Source of the DNA: Cephalotus follicularis
Lineage: Eukaryota > Streptophyta > Magnoliopsida > Oxalidales > Cephalotaceae
Length of the DNA stretch: 64,000 nt
Reading direction: 5' to 3'
NCBI GenBank assembly: GCA_001972305.1
Contig: BDDD01000084.1
Span: 1-64,000 of the forward strand
Shown piece by piece: positions 45,236-56,098 of the stretch. A model generated the notes under the pieces. That model worked only from the letters and a program-made list of their open reading frames with translations. It was not told the origin of the DNA and did not search any database. The position numbers and the translations under genes are program-made. Every line of letters begins with the position of its first letter. Within the stretch, counting starts at the first letter, position 1.

Positions 45236-46202
45236 ATCAAGAGTAGTTACAATCCAACAAAGGAGGGAACATGTACAACCTTTTATAATTTGAATTTTAG
45301 ATTTGTAACTACCCATTAGAATTTGAATTTGTAATAACTACCTTTGACAACGTATAAATTAGCTATAAAACTCATGTTTAGAGGGCCCTGACCAATATCA
45401 CAAACGTGATTTATGCAATTTCATTATCTTTTAATTCTTGTCTTGCAATTATCATTTCATAGTAGTAGCTTTTAATTGTTAGAATTCTATCAAGTCTATT
45501 TCCACTTATATTTCCATTGATCCATTGACACATCCTTTCATTTTCACCCCAACAATTTCTACTTGCTGATACCAAGTATCAGAGGTGTAGAACCGAGGAA
45601 AGATTACGATGTTCTTCACTTCGTTTGATTTGCGTACTTACTGTTTGGGGTAATATCTCTCTGGCACGCCTGCATTCCTAGACCGTTTCTAGAAGCAATT
45701 TTTGCCAAAAAATAGCATGACACATGAATTAATTAAATTGTTGAGACTTCATTTCTGATTGGAAAATTATGAGCCCTATCATTTTGAAAATCTTAAAACG
45801 TCCTTTATAACTTTCATGTTTTGAGTTTACTAAGATTGTGTCTTCTTCTACATGCAATAATGGCATTTGTATAAGTGTTGTCATTGATAAATTGTAAATA
45901 TTACCCATTTGAAATCCTTGGGATGTCTACTACAAGTTTGTAGTTCTGAGTTTCTGTTGATTTTGGATAATTCTTAACAAAATGTTATGTTACAAGAGTA
46001 CTATTGAAATCAGGTTTGTATTGAGAAATTGTTTGAATCAGCGATTATTGGTATTCTAACTGAGATAAAAGATTAGAACTTTCATCTAGGCTACGGCCTG
46101 AGGCTAATGGACAAGGACGAGAAGTGTCATATCCATGCATGCTATCTAAGACCAGGGGAGTCCAGTGGTAATGCCGGAATTGTCCGATGGTAAATAAGAA
46201 AT
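45236..46202. other. Spacer with nothing recognised
   Basis: AT-rich and T-rich, without a convincing ORF or repeat. It may be intron-like host sequence in view of the possible exon at 46904-46962, but nothing here proves that. Confidence 0.4.
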
Positions 46203-46505
46203 GATGCATTGTGGTGTAGAGTTGCAACGCCGGTTCAACCCATGAAACCGGCCCGTGTGGTCCTTGAACCGACCTGGACAGTGCGCCACGTGGCAGACTC
46301 ATGTCCAAACCGTCCCTTGAGAGTGGACCGAGCTGGTTCATAGTGTTAGAAACCGTTGAACCGGACAGTATTAGGACCGTATGAACCGAACTGCATGAAC
46401 CGCATCTGGCTCGCACCTGACAACAGTCCGGGCCGGTTCAAGGACCACACGAGCCGGTTTAGGCCGGTTTCACGGTTTAACCGGCCCAGTTGCAACTCTT
46501 CCTGG
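46203..46505. mobile_element. Fold-back MITE with GAGTTGCAAC ends
   Basis: The left arm (46208-46290) and right arm (46420-46500) are inverted copies with GAGTTGCAAC at the tips and repeated CCGGTT/AACCGG inside. The style suggests a non-autonomous hAT-like element; I could not fix an 8 base duplication. Confidence 0.65.
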
Positions 46506-46903
46506 TAGGCTATCCTGCCACGTGGGTGGATTGCTTCGAACACCACTTGCATTACTGTCGTTATCTATTTTAGCTTGAATATGCCATAATACAAATGGTG
46601 CATTAGGAAAACATGCGGATTGATATTGTGGGAAAAGTGAACTACCTAACTAAATACAAAGAAAAAAGGAAGTTGTTCTATTTATGTCTCAGTCCAGTGC
46701 AATAGATATGAATTCCAACAGCGACATTAAATTCTGCTTTCCACATTAAGAGTAGGTGTTAACATAGTTATTGAGCCATCTTGGTGTCAGTTGCTTAAAT
46801 CTATTCTACAAGTTCCTGTTGACTTTATTCTTATGTTATGCACCACATTATCTTGAAAGTGAGATTTTTGTGAATAGCTTCAATTCCTGTATGTTCATTC
46901 CAA

Positions 46904-46962
46904 GGGCATTAATGTTGAACTGGTGGAGAAATTCCTGACAGATCTAGAAAGGAAATGTAAAG
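46904..46962 (+). other. Possible host exon remnant
   Basis: A 59 base open stretch is bounded by a T-rich tract ending CATTCCAAG and by AAAG|GTAAGC, both good splice-site matches. The frame reads INVELVEKFLTDLERK. I cannot assign a protein. The only sequence in the window that looks like a host exon, but it could be chance. Confidence 0.25.
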
Positions 46963-46967
46963 GTAAG

Positions 46968-47051
46968 CAGTCCCTTGGGGGACTGTGCTGGCAACGGTAT
47001 TATTACCGTTGCCTTGTACAACAACACAAGCAACGGTAATAATACTGTTGC
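46968..47051. repeat. Cluster of three short palindromes before a hAT gene
   Basis: CAGTCCCTTGGGGGACTG (46968-46985), then two copies of GCAACGGTA facing its complement (46991-47012 and 47030-47051). They lie ~240 bases upstream of the transposase ATG and could be the left end or sub-terminal binding sites of the transposon. Confidence 0.55.
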
Positions 47052-47114
47052 TCAGCTCCTTGTACTCAATAGGTTTTCACTTTTCACCTAAAAAATTAAA
47101 AGAAAATTTATTTT

Positions 47115-47287
47115 TGCTTCCTATAAATACCAATCTCTCTCTTTCTTTTTTTTACTACCAACAGCTTCTAATTCTCTCTAGTTTTCTCTCAATTAAACAT
47201 TCTCATTATATTAACAAACATCAAACTTTTATAATTTATTATCTTACTTATTATTTAATTATTAGTTAATTACATATTTTAATTACA
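47115..47287 (+). promoter_or_regulatory. Promoter and leader of the hAT transposase
   Basis: CCTATAAATACC near 47120 is a good TATA box, followed by a CT-rich tract and an A/T-rich leader to the ATG at 47288. Confidence 0.5.
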
Positions 47288-48775
47288 ATGGATTCAACAT
47301 CAAGAGCAAGGAAACAAGCAAGGAGGACCGAGAATGTGGGTTCCACATCTACCACCGCGTTCAACTTGGCAGATGTAGAACTTCCTTCTGACGACGACAA
47401 AATGACCCACATGATCCAACAACCTCCTCCACATGGTTTTTTCGACTTGGATGAAGATACGCCATCGGATGCTGGGATCGGTGGAACATCCCTACAATCC
47501 GAGAAGAACGATCCTAACAAAGGGGGGAAATAAAAATCCGGCATATGGAAGCACATGGAGATTGGAGATGTCGAGAATGGAAAGAAACAAGTCTTTTGCA
47601 AGGTATGTAACACTAAGGATCATGCTTATACAAGTGGGGGTAGCATGAGAACTTACAAGAGGCATTTAGTAAAATGCTTGGAACAACATGGTGTTAAAGG
47701 TTCGGGTCAAACCCAACTCCAATTTAGCCAGGTTAGTGGTGATAATAAATTACTTAATTTTAGATTTATCGATGAAAATTATAGAAGAAAATTAGTTTAT
47801 TATATTATAGGTAATGAATTACCATTTTTTTCATGTTGACTCAATTTTTTTCCGTGATCTAGTACATAAAACACTGAATCCTCAGGTTAAATTATATTCA
47901 AGAACTCCCTTTAAAAATGATTGTCTTATTATTTTTGAAAAACACAAGGCTAAATTAATTTCTTCTTTTACAAATATTTCTACTTTTTTACTCACGTCTG
48001 ATGTTTGGAGCACAAGCACGAGAAAAAGTTTTATTTGTATAACTGCACATTATATTAACGAAAACTGGTTATTACAAAAAAGAATTATTGCATTAAAAAA
48101 TTTGGATTATCCTCACACCGGTCATAATATAGCTACCTATATAATAGAAACTACTCGTGAGTTAGGATTTGAGAAAAAAAAAATTCTATTAGTTTAGATA
48201 ATGCTACTAATAATGATTCTGTTATTAGATAATTAAGAGTTTTTTTATCCCATATTAAGTGGTAAATTATTTCGTATTAGATGTGTATGTCATATTATTA
48301 ATTTGATTGTTCAAGATGGTTTACTTTTTGTTGGAGAACAAGTATATAAAATTTTAAATATTATTACCTTTATAGGACAATCGGGTGCAAGAGAACAATA
48401 ATTTAAACATCTTTGTAATGAAATGGTTTGAAATATAAAAATTGGGTACATGCTGTGACACATAAGTAGAATTCTACTTATGAAATGTTGTTGCGTGCTT
48501 ATGAATTTAGATCACCAATAAATGCATTTATAAGTATGCATTTGACTCCATATTCTTCTTTTTCTAAAATATCTGATAGAGATTGGACAACTTGTTATGT
48601 TATGACCCAATTTTTTGAAATTTTTTAATAATTGACTGATCTATTTTATGATTATTATTATATTACTACAAATTTAGTCGTTGATAAATTGTGAAAAATT
48701 TGTGAAGTTTTGCTAAATATATGGTGGAAAGTAATCTTATAGATATTTGTGATGTGATGGAAGAAAAATTCCTAA
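47288..48775 (+). pseudogene. hAT transposase (BED zinc finger type), decayed and 3' truncated
   Basis: The frame starts at ATG 47288 and has a stop at 47531-47533. A BED-type zinc finger follows (47540-47680) with WKHME, FCKVC and TYKRHLVKC, giving the C-x2-C and H-x4-C spacing. After a shift near 47830, the catalytic region reads LTSDVWSTSTRKSF and HYINENWLLQKR (47990-48085), then LDNATNN near 48195. Further stops and shifts follow up to a EEKFLKY block near 48770, just before where the C-terminal dimerisation domain should begin. At ~48779 an inverted SIRE LTR fragment begins, so the end is lost. hAT transposases cut and paste elements with 8 base duplications. This copy cannot work. Confidence 0.88.
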
Positions 48776-48778
48776 AAT

Positions 48779-49555
48779 ACTGAGAAACTGAATAAACTAC
48801 AGGGGGGGGGTGAATTGTAGTTTCTAAAAATTTAATTATCTTTTCGCAAATACAAGTAAAAAACAATGAACACAATATATGTATGATATCAAAAGCAAAT
48901 AAATAAAATAATTAAAGAGAGAGAGTTAGAGAATTACAAATACGGTTTTAGAGTGGTTCGGCTTAACTCTTGCCTGCGTCCACTTTTTCCAAGGATCTCC
49001 TTGAGTTTTCACTAGTCTCCGAATAAACTTTCGGGTGCTATGCGGTGCACCTTTTACACTTATTTGTGATTGACCTCAATCACTTACAGATTTTGGGTTC
49101 ACTGCCCTAGGGTTCACTCCCCTATTACAATCAAAGTGTATAATGAAGAACGTTTGATCTTAACCTCTCAAAGGTTGGATTTTACAAGATAATATCTCTC
49201 AAAATAAATAAGAACAAAAGTAGGCTAAGGCACAAAAACTTTGATATAAAGCTTTTGATGATCATTGTTGGACTCTTTGTAATTGATGTTATTTTGTTTC
49301 TGTATATTGATCACTTGTGTTCTTGATGTATTGTTCTTGTTTTTCTCTCTTGAAATATTGTGTTTATAGTCGTTTTTGTCTTGTAAGACCCGTTGGTAGT
49401 GTCTTGGGGCTTGGGGCTTCAAAGACGGCGCATTGAAAATATGCCAGAAATTGTCTTTAGCACATAAAGCGTCGACGGTGTGCTTCAAAGCGTTGGCGCT
49501 TATATGATCGTTGGAAATTTGAATTTGAATCTTTGCCCACTATCCAAGAAGACAC
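48779..49555 (-). repeat. SIRE-type LTR fragment, inverted relative to the adjoining pol
   Basis: Reverse complement of the 3' half of the LTR at 22534-24550: a G-run with TGAATTGTAG near 48805, a block GGTGCACCTTTTACA near 49045 and the GATTGACCTCAATCAC block near 49070. It includes one GCGTCGACG pair near 49468. It is joined to plus-strand pol at 49560 through an inverted repeat. Confidence 0.8.
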
Positions 49556-49573
49556 AATGATACTTGGATAGTG
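49533..49573. repeat. Inverted repeat at the LTR-pol junction
   Basis: CCCACTATCCAAG and its exact complement CTTGGATAGTGGG are separated by 15 bases. The right arm encodes the protease LDSG motif of pol; the left arm belongs to the inverted fragment. This is the footprint of a fold-back or template switch. Confidence 0.85.
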
Positions 49574-51050
49574 GGTGCTCCAAGCATATGACGGGCGACA
49601 AGAGTCTCTTCGTCAAATTCGAATCAAAGGAAGGAGGAGATGTAACCTTTGGAGACAATGCAAAAGGAAAGATCAAAGGCTTTGGCTCCATAGGTAACAA
49701 TAAAACCTCTATTCATAATGTTCTATTTGTTGATGGACTCAAACACAATCTCTTGAGCATAAGTCAATTATGTGACAAGGATTGTAGAGTCACCTTTGAA
49801 AAGGACTATTGTAAAGTGATAGACATAAATAATAATAAAATTAAGTTTGTAGGATATAGACGTGAGAATGTATATGTGGTAAATATAGATGACTTGCATA
49901 ATGTTAAGTGTCTAGTGTCTATAAATGAAGATAGATGGCTGAATAGAAGATTAGGTCATGTAGGTATGTCAACTATTTCGAAGCTTCTAAAACATAAACT
50001 AGTTAAAGGACTCCCTAAAATTAGCTTTGAAAAAGATAAAGTTTGTGACGCATGTCAATATGGGAAACAAACTAGAGCATTATTTAAAAGCAAATACATT
50101 GTTTCCACAACTAGGCCATTGCAACTTTGCATATAGATTTGTTTGGTCCAATAGATATTAGAAGTCTAGGTGGTAAATCTTATGCCATGGTCATAGTAGA
50201 CGATTATTCTAGATATAAATGGACTATTTTCCTAGCCCATAAAAATGAATCGTTTAAAGAATTTTAAAATTTCTGTAAAATTGTTCAAAAAGAAAAGGAC
50301 ATTTCTATTTTTAAAATTAGAAGTGATCATGGAAAAGAATTTGAAAATCATATGTTTGAAATTTTTTGCAATGAAAATGGATTTATACATGAGTTCTCTA
50401 CTCCTAGAACACCTCAACAAAATGGGGTTGTTGAAAGGAAAAATAGAACTCTATAAGAAATGTATAGAACATTTTTAAACGAAAATAACTTACCAAAATA
50501 TTTTTGGGCGGAAGCTATAAGTACTTCATGTTATATCTTAAATCGTATATCTATAAGACCAATTCTCAAAAAGACTCCATATGAATTATGGAGGGGGAGA
50601 AAGCCTAACATTGGTTATTTTCACACCTTCGGATGCAAGTGCTTCATCCACAATAATGGAAAAGAGCATCTTGGTAAATTCGACTCCAAAGTCGACAAAG
50701 GTATCTTTCTTGGTTATTCATCTAGTAGTAGAGCTTATAGATGTTTTAATAAAATAACGTTACTTGTTGAAGAATCAATGCATGTTGTATTTGATGAAAC
50801 TAACCCAAAACTTCCAAAAGAAGTTATTGATATTGAGTGTGTAGATTTTGTTGAAAATGGAGTTGATAAGCTAAATCTAGAAGAAACTAAAAGGGAGGAA
50901 TCCGCACCAGGAGAAACTTCTCAAAAAAGCTATCAAGAAGCTCTTCATGACAAGACTTTGAAGGTGGTAAGAGGACACCCTCATGAAGCGATAATAGGTA
51001 ATCCTAGATTAGGAGTATCTACTAGATCTAATATTAATCATAATTATATT
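49561..51050 (+). pseudogene. SIRE/Maximus-type copia pol, protease to integrase
   Basis: Starts inside the protease at LDSGCSKHMTGD (49565-49600), followed by the VTFGDNAKGKI and LLSISQLCD blocks of this lineage. The integrase has its H/C finger end CDACQYGKQTRA (50048-50080), then after a shift near 50130 HIDLFGP and VDDYSRYKW, IRSDHGKEF (50320-50345) and NGVVERKNRTL (50423-50456), covering D-D-E. The GCKCFIHNNGKEHLGKFD block (50630-50690) follows. Stops occur near 50266 and 50456. The frame is cut at 51050 by the gag-only element (TSD ATATT) and resumes at 60830. Confidence 0.92.
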
Positions 51051-51904
51051 TGTCAGGACCCGTTCCCGCTCTAACTATGGGGCACGTGTCTTGCCGGGGA
51101 TGGCACTCCTTGCCAAAAACTTTCTCAAACCAAAACTGCCCGAGGAGCCATCTGAAGACTCCCCAGGGACCCATCGCACAAAAAGCCCGAGAAGAAAGCC
51201 TGGGCTAAGCGCGCAACAAACATAAACCCCGGAAGAGAGCACGCACGTGCAACGCACAAGCTCACTTAACAACTTGTGGATAAAACATGCTCGGGGAGAG
51301 GCCCTGGGCTGGCGCGCAAGATCCTAACACCTGAGGAGAGATGCATGCACGCCTCACGTGACCACTTAAACTCCCCTGGACGGGCACAATGTCCCCCGGC
51401 ACCCCTGCTCCCCCACTCAACTCCAAATGCATAACTATACTAACATCAAAACGCACAGCATAACTTAAAACACTATACTCTAAAACTTATAACTCGTCCC
51501 GAGCCTTCTTCTAACTAGCCTCCCCTGGCTTCGACCCGAGGACATCCTTCCCGGCCTCATACTCCAAAGGCCTAACCTTACCCGGGGACACCCTACCTCC
51601 TCGGGTAAAACTCTATAACTTAAAACATCCACCATAGCGTTAACTACTCTTCCCTGCTAAGCTCATCTCCGCTATACTAGCCAAGGACTCTCTAGCTCCC
51701 CGACCAGACCTGGGATCACAAAACTCAAAACATGAAATATCCATGAAATCACAAGATAAACAAATCTACTAACTCAAAACATCCATAAAGCTTCTTGAAA
51801 GTATAAAATCATTACATATTTGCCCCCTGGCATAAACATACACTACCTTCCTTGGCAGGCAAAAGAATAACATATCCTTATACAAAGAAAAGCTCTCGGC
51901 TACT
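51051..51904 (-). repeat. 3' LTR of the gag-only element, outer part
   Basis: 51051-51790 is colinear with 58375-59129. 51791-51904 has no counterpart in the other LTR but is similar in style. About 1.0 kb of LTR (equivalent of 59130-60147) is absent here, replaced by the chromovirus fragment. Confidence 0.8.
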
Positions 51905-51995
51905 CTACTACAAAAAGTATTGTTATTGGAAAGGAGATTGATATTGGAATTGAAAGTGATTGCATCTGATCATCCCATTGTTGTCTCTTATAGTA

Positions 51996-53240
51996 ATGGA
52001 AAACAGAGGAAGGCGTGGCCGACGGGGTGGAAGGAATGCTCTTGCCCTTGCTCCTGCCCCTGCTCCTGTTGATGATGAACCGGCTCCTAGTAATGCTTTT
52101 CCAGAGTATGATCCCAATGCTCCACCAGTGGGTGCTGACCCTGAAGTTTGGAGACAGTTGTGTGCTACCATGGCATAGATGCATACTCTGATGGGACGCC
52201 AACAGGTTAGAGTGAAACGTAGACCAAGGAGGGAAGATATGTTGAGCCGTTTCTTAAAGTTGCAGCCTCCAGGATTTGTAGGACTCCCTGATCCTACCCT
52301 TGCTGAGTCTTGGCTAATCCATTTGGAAAAGATCTTTGAGGTCATGGGATGTGATGATGAACAGAGATTGGTATTGGCAGTGTATATGCTCCAAGGAGAA
52401 GCCGAGCACTGGTGGGCTATGATTAATACAGATTGGACAAGAAATGGTGCAGTCCACTCTTGGGATGCCTTCAAAAGAGAATTCTATGCAAGGTACTACC
52501 CTCAGGTAGAGATAGACAGAAGAGAGATTGAATTTGCTAACTTGGTACAAGGAAGCATGACAGTTGCTGAGTATGAGGCGAGGTTCATGCAGTTAGCCAG
52601 ATATGCCCCATACTTAGTGGAAGGTCAAAAGCGTAGAGCAAAGAAGTCCCTTCGGGAATTGAGATTGGATTTGAGGAGGCAATTGACTCCTTTGGGGTTG
52701 ACCTCCATATCAGATATTTCTTCCCGAGCTATGCAGCTTGAGGATATTGCAGCTGAGGCTAAATTGATGAGGAATGCAGCCCGCACCACGCCTACTCCTT
52801 CTTCTTGGCAGAGTGGTAGTGATAGTGATAATGCTAAATCACAGAAGACAGATATTAGCCCCTCACCTGGTTCTCAGGGTAGCAATCAGGATAGCGGGAA
52901 TCTGTCCCGTTCCCAGAGGAGAGGCAGATCGAGGAACGTACGTCGAGGAGGCTGATCTTCAGCACCTATTCAGGGTACACCCTCCAGACTTTCTGAGAGT
53001 GGTAATCAGAGTTCTACGGTTCCTTGTGTGCATTGTGAGAAGACCAACCATACTTCTGAGAATTGTAGATGGTTCTTGGGCCATTGCTTGGTTTGTGGTG
53101 GTCCCGACCATATTGCTAGAGACTGTCCTCAGAGTTCTCGTCCTAGAGGATTTGATCAGACACAGCGGACACCGCCTCCACCAGGACCGATAGCTAGTGT
53201 TCCGTCTTCTTCCCGTGGGACTTCGCAGTCTAGGGGGAAG
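51996..53240 (+). pseudogene. Tekay-type chromovirus Gag, decayed
   Basis: Frame from ATG 51996, with stops at 52176-52178 and 52953-52955 but no shift up to about 53300. An arginine/glycine-rich start is followed by an ADPEVWRQL block. The capsid core has FLKLQPPGF, EAEHWWAM and FKREFYARYYP (52250-52500), then a REFE-like IEFANLVQGSMTVAEYE block. A serine-rich linker and two CCHC knuckles follow: CVHCEKTNHTSENC (53025-53066) and CLVCGGPDHIARDC (53088-53129). Gag would form the particle in which reverse transcription takes place. Two stops make it non-functional. Confidence 0.9.
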
Positions 53241-53299
53241 CAGCCTATGAGTTCTGCTTCGACAGTTCAGGCTAGAGTGTTTGCCATGGAACCGAGTGC

Positions 53300-54268
53300 T
53301 GCAACAGCGTCAGATGTTGTGATTGGAGGTACCATTCGACTCTTTCAGCTTCCACGCAGGTTCTTATTGATCCGGGTTCATCCCATTCATTCATTGCATT
53401 GCATTTTGTCTCCCATGTTGGGTTGAGACCCGAGTACCTTCCTTTCTTTATGGAGGTATCCACACCTCTCAGTGAGTCAGCGACCACCGATCGAGTGTGT
53501 AGAGATTGTATTGTTGAGATTGATGATCGTTGCTTGTTAGCCGATCTTATTGTTTTACCGATGGATTGCCTAGATATGATTCTTGGCATGGATTGGTTGT
53601 CTGCTAGCTTTGCACAGGTGGATTATCGTTAGAAAGCAGTGGTTTTCAGTCCTCCGGGAAGACCACCTTTTCGGTTTCTTGGCACCTTAGAGCCATTGTT
53701 TGTTCCGATGATTTCGGCTTTGCATGCAGACAGATTGCTACGACAGGGATGCCAGGTGTTTCTGGCACATGTGCTCGATACTGACAGATGGCGGCCGGAA
53801 CTGGAAGATATTCCAGTGGTTTGCGAGTTCTGAGAAGTTTTTCCTCGGGATTTGACGTTGTTGCCGTCGGACATAGAGATAGAATTTGTGATTGATTTGA
53901 TACCAGGAACTGCACCGATTTCTCGAGCACCGTACCGAATGACACCGATAGAATTGAAAGAGTTAAAGATACAGTTACAGAACCTTCTCGACAAAGGTTT
54001 TATAAGACCTAGTGCTTCACCCTGGGGAGCACCTGTTCTTTTTGTCAAGAAGAAAGATGGATCGCTCCGTATGTGTATTGACTACCGACAGCTCAATAAA
54101 GTTACAGTGAAGAATAAGTACCCTCTACCGCACATTGACGAGCTATTCAACCAGCTTAGAGGAGCGACAATGTTTTCTAAGCTCGACTTGAGATCGGGCT
54201 ACCACCAGTTGAAAGTCAGACCGGAGGATATTCCGAAGACGGCTTTCAGATCGAGATATGGCCATTAG
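53300..54268 (+). pseudogene. Tekay-type chromovirus protease and partial RT
   Basis: The protease has a DPGSSHSF active site (about 53368-53391, across a frame shift) and a MILGMDWL block (53578-53600). After stops at 53630 and 53831 the RT begins: [31 protein letters not shown] (shortened here by motif), CIDYRQLN and [13 protein letters not shown], ending at FRSRYGH (54248-54268). The YVDD active site, the rest of RT, RNase H and the integrase N-terminus are missing: the next base pairs encode mid-integrase. The deletion removes roughly 1.5-2 kb compared with a full element. Confidence 0.88.
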
Positions 54269-55359
54269 CGGGCTTGCTTCAGCCTTTGCTCATTCCTGAG
54301 TGGAAATGGGAGCACATTACCATGGATTTCGTGTCTGGGTTACCTCTGACCCGTGACAGACATGATGGTATTTGGGTTGTGGTCGATCGACTCATGAAGT
54401 CGGCCCACTTTCTACCGATTCGGATGACTTATTCTAGAGAGAAGTTGTCTAGATTGTTCATGAAGGAGATCGTTAAAGCACATGGAGCTCCTGTCAGCAT
54501 TGTTTTGGATCGAGACTCTCGCTTCACTTCCGGGTTTTGGAGGAAGTTACTGGTAGCTATGGGTACAGAATTGAGTTCAGCACTGCTTTTCATCCCCAAA
54601 CAGATGGTTTGTCCGAAAGGACCATTCAGACATTTGAGGACATGCTTCGAGCATGTGTACTCGACTTTGGAGGTAGTTGGGATGACTACTTGCATTTGAT
54701 TGAGTTCTCATATAACAACAGTTATCACGAGAGCATACAGATGGCTCCCTATGAAGCCCTATATGGTAGGAAGTGTCGATCTCCAGTTTGTTGGGATCAG
54801 GTCAGTGAAAAGAGTATTTTGGGGCCAGAGATCGTACAGATTACCGCAGAGAAAGTGAAATTGATAAGAGACCGACTGATGGTTGTACAGAGTAGACAGA
54901 AAATATATGCTAATGTTCATCGTAGAGGCTTAGAGTTTAGTGTTGGTGACCATGTTTTCCTCAAAGTGTCACCCACTAAAGGAGTCATGAGATTCGGGAA
55001 GAAAGGAAAGCTTTCTCCTCGTTTTATTGGACCTTTCGAGGTATTGGATCGGATTGGCCGACTTGCTTACAGGCTTGCCTTGCCTCCAGCATTGTCGGGA
55101 GTGCACGATGTGTTCCATGTTTCTCAGTTGAGGAGATATGTTCGAGATCCTTCGCACGTCATTGAGTATGGTCAGATTCAGTTGGAACCTGACTTATCGT
55201 TTACAGATACTCCTATACAGATCGTTGACCAACAGATCAGATTATTGAGGAACAAGACCATCCCTTTTGGTCAGTGTTCTATGGCAGTATCATGGTTCTA
55301 TGGAGCGCACCTGGGAGCGCGAGGACGATATGAGAGAGACATATACTTTCCTTTTTGAC
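54269..55359 (+). pseudogene. Tekay-type chromovirus integrase and chromodomain, decayed
   Basis: Starts within the integrase at LLQPLLIPEWKWE. It has the catalytic MDFVSGLP (first D, ~54322), VLDRDSRFTS (second D, ~54505) and, after a shift near 54540-54600, HPQTDGLSERT (E, ~54600-54630). Next come YNNSYHESI, ALYGRKCRSP and a GPFEVLDRIG block with VFHVSQLRRY. After another shift near 55270 the tail encodes a WEREDDMR-type chromodomain end, which in chromoviruses steers insertion to marked chromatin. The gene order places this in the Tekay/Del group. Two shifts and the upstream deletion abolish function. Confidence 0.9.
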
Positions 55360-55399
55360 GGATTGATTGTTTGACCGATGAATCTGGGGACCAGATTCT

Positions 55400-55415
55400 T
55401 TTATGGATGGGAGAA
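55400..55415 (+). promoter_or_regulatory. Polypurine tract of the chromovirus
   Basis: GGATGGGAGAA directly before the 3' LTR start TGTGACGACT at 55416. Confidence 0.7.
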
Positions 55416-56098
55416 TGTGACGACTGAATTCCCTTTTGTACTGTTCATGCATACATCGTACCGTATTATACCGTATTGGACCGTACTGAACCGTATTGTA
55501 TTGAGGTATTCTTATACCTATTGATATTGTATTGGTTATATGCATGTATAGTCGGGATTTTGGGCCGAGTTTCGGAGAGTTGATCGAATCGACTATTTAA
55601 GTCAATTCTTTCTCTCTTTTCTCTCATTATTCTCATTTCCTCTTCTCTCTCTATCCTTCTCCCTTTCTCTCTCTAACTGGAGCCTCCATATTCCTCCCTT
55701 ACAGCCAGAATTGCATCCCCATCGTCAAGGACAGTGATTACAAGTGGTGGCTTACCGATTGAACAAGAAAGTAGCGGATTATTGGGCGTTTTCAGCTGAT
55801 TGATTGATCGTTAGCTCAACTTTGAAGCTTCAGTGAAAGGTAGGACTTCTTTACTGAATTGCCTACTGTTTTATTGATTGATTGATTGAATTGCATGATT
55901 GAATTGAGTGATTGAGTGATTGAATTGAGGTTTTTAGGGTTTATAGCAAACCCTTGACATAATTGTTAAATTGAATTATTGAAATCGAATTTGGAAGGTT
56001 CTAACTAGTCTTACTAACCTCAAATGATTGATTGTAAACTTTGGTTTTCAAATAATGGCTTTAAATTGGATTTTGACCCGAGATTGGCCCTATTTTCG
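55416..56098 (+). repeat. Truncated 3' LTR of the Tekay-type chromovirus
   Basis: 683 bases starting TGTGACGACTGAATTCC, nearly the same as 18030-18710. It breaks off where the other copy enters its GTCGAC island and is followed by gag-only-element LTR at 56099. Confidence 0.92.

Larger units (their letters stand above)
51905..56098 (+). mobile_element. Tekay/Del-type chromovirus fragment inside the LTR
   Basis: Carries a short leader, gag, a pol with a large internal deletion and a truncated 3' LTR. There is no 5' LTR or primer site and no TSD. At the right end the chromovirus LTR stops at a CG shared with the host LTR, which resumes at 56099. Loss of 1.0 kb of host LTR together with gain of 4.2 kb looks like replacement during break repair or a template switch rather than simple insertion. 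Confidence 0.8.

Noticed and set aside
45590..45620. GATACCAAGTATCAGAGG as a primer site or tRNA fragment
   Set aside because: It is a short inverted GATAC/GTATC pair without an adjacent LTR end, and no tRNA fold is apparent.
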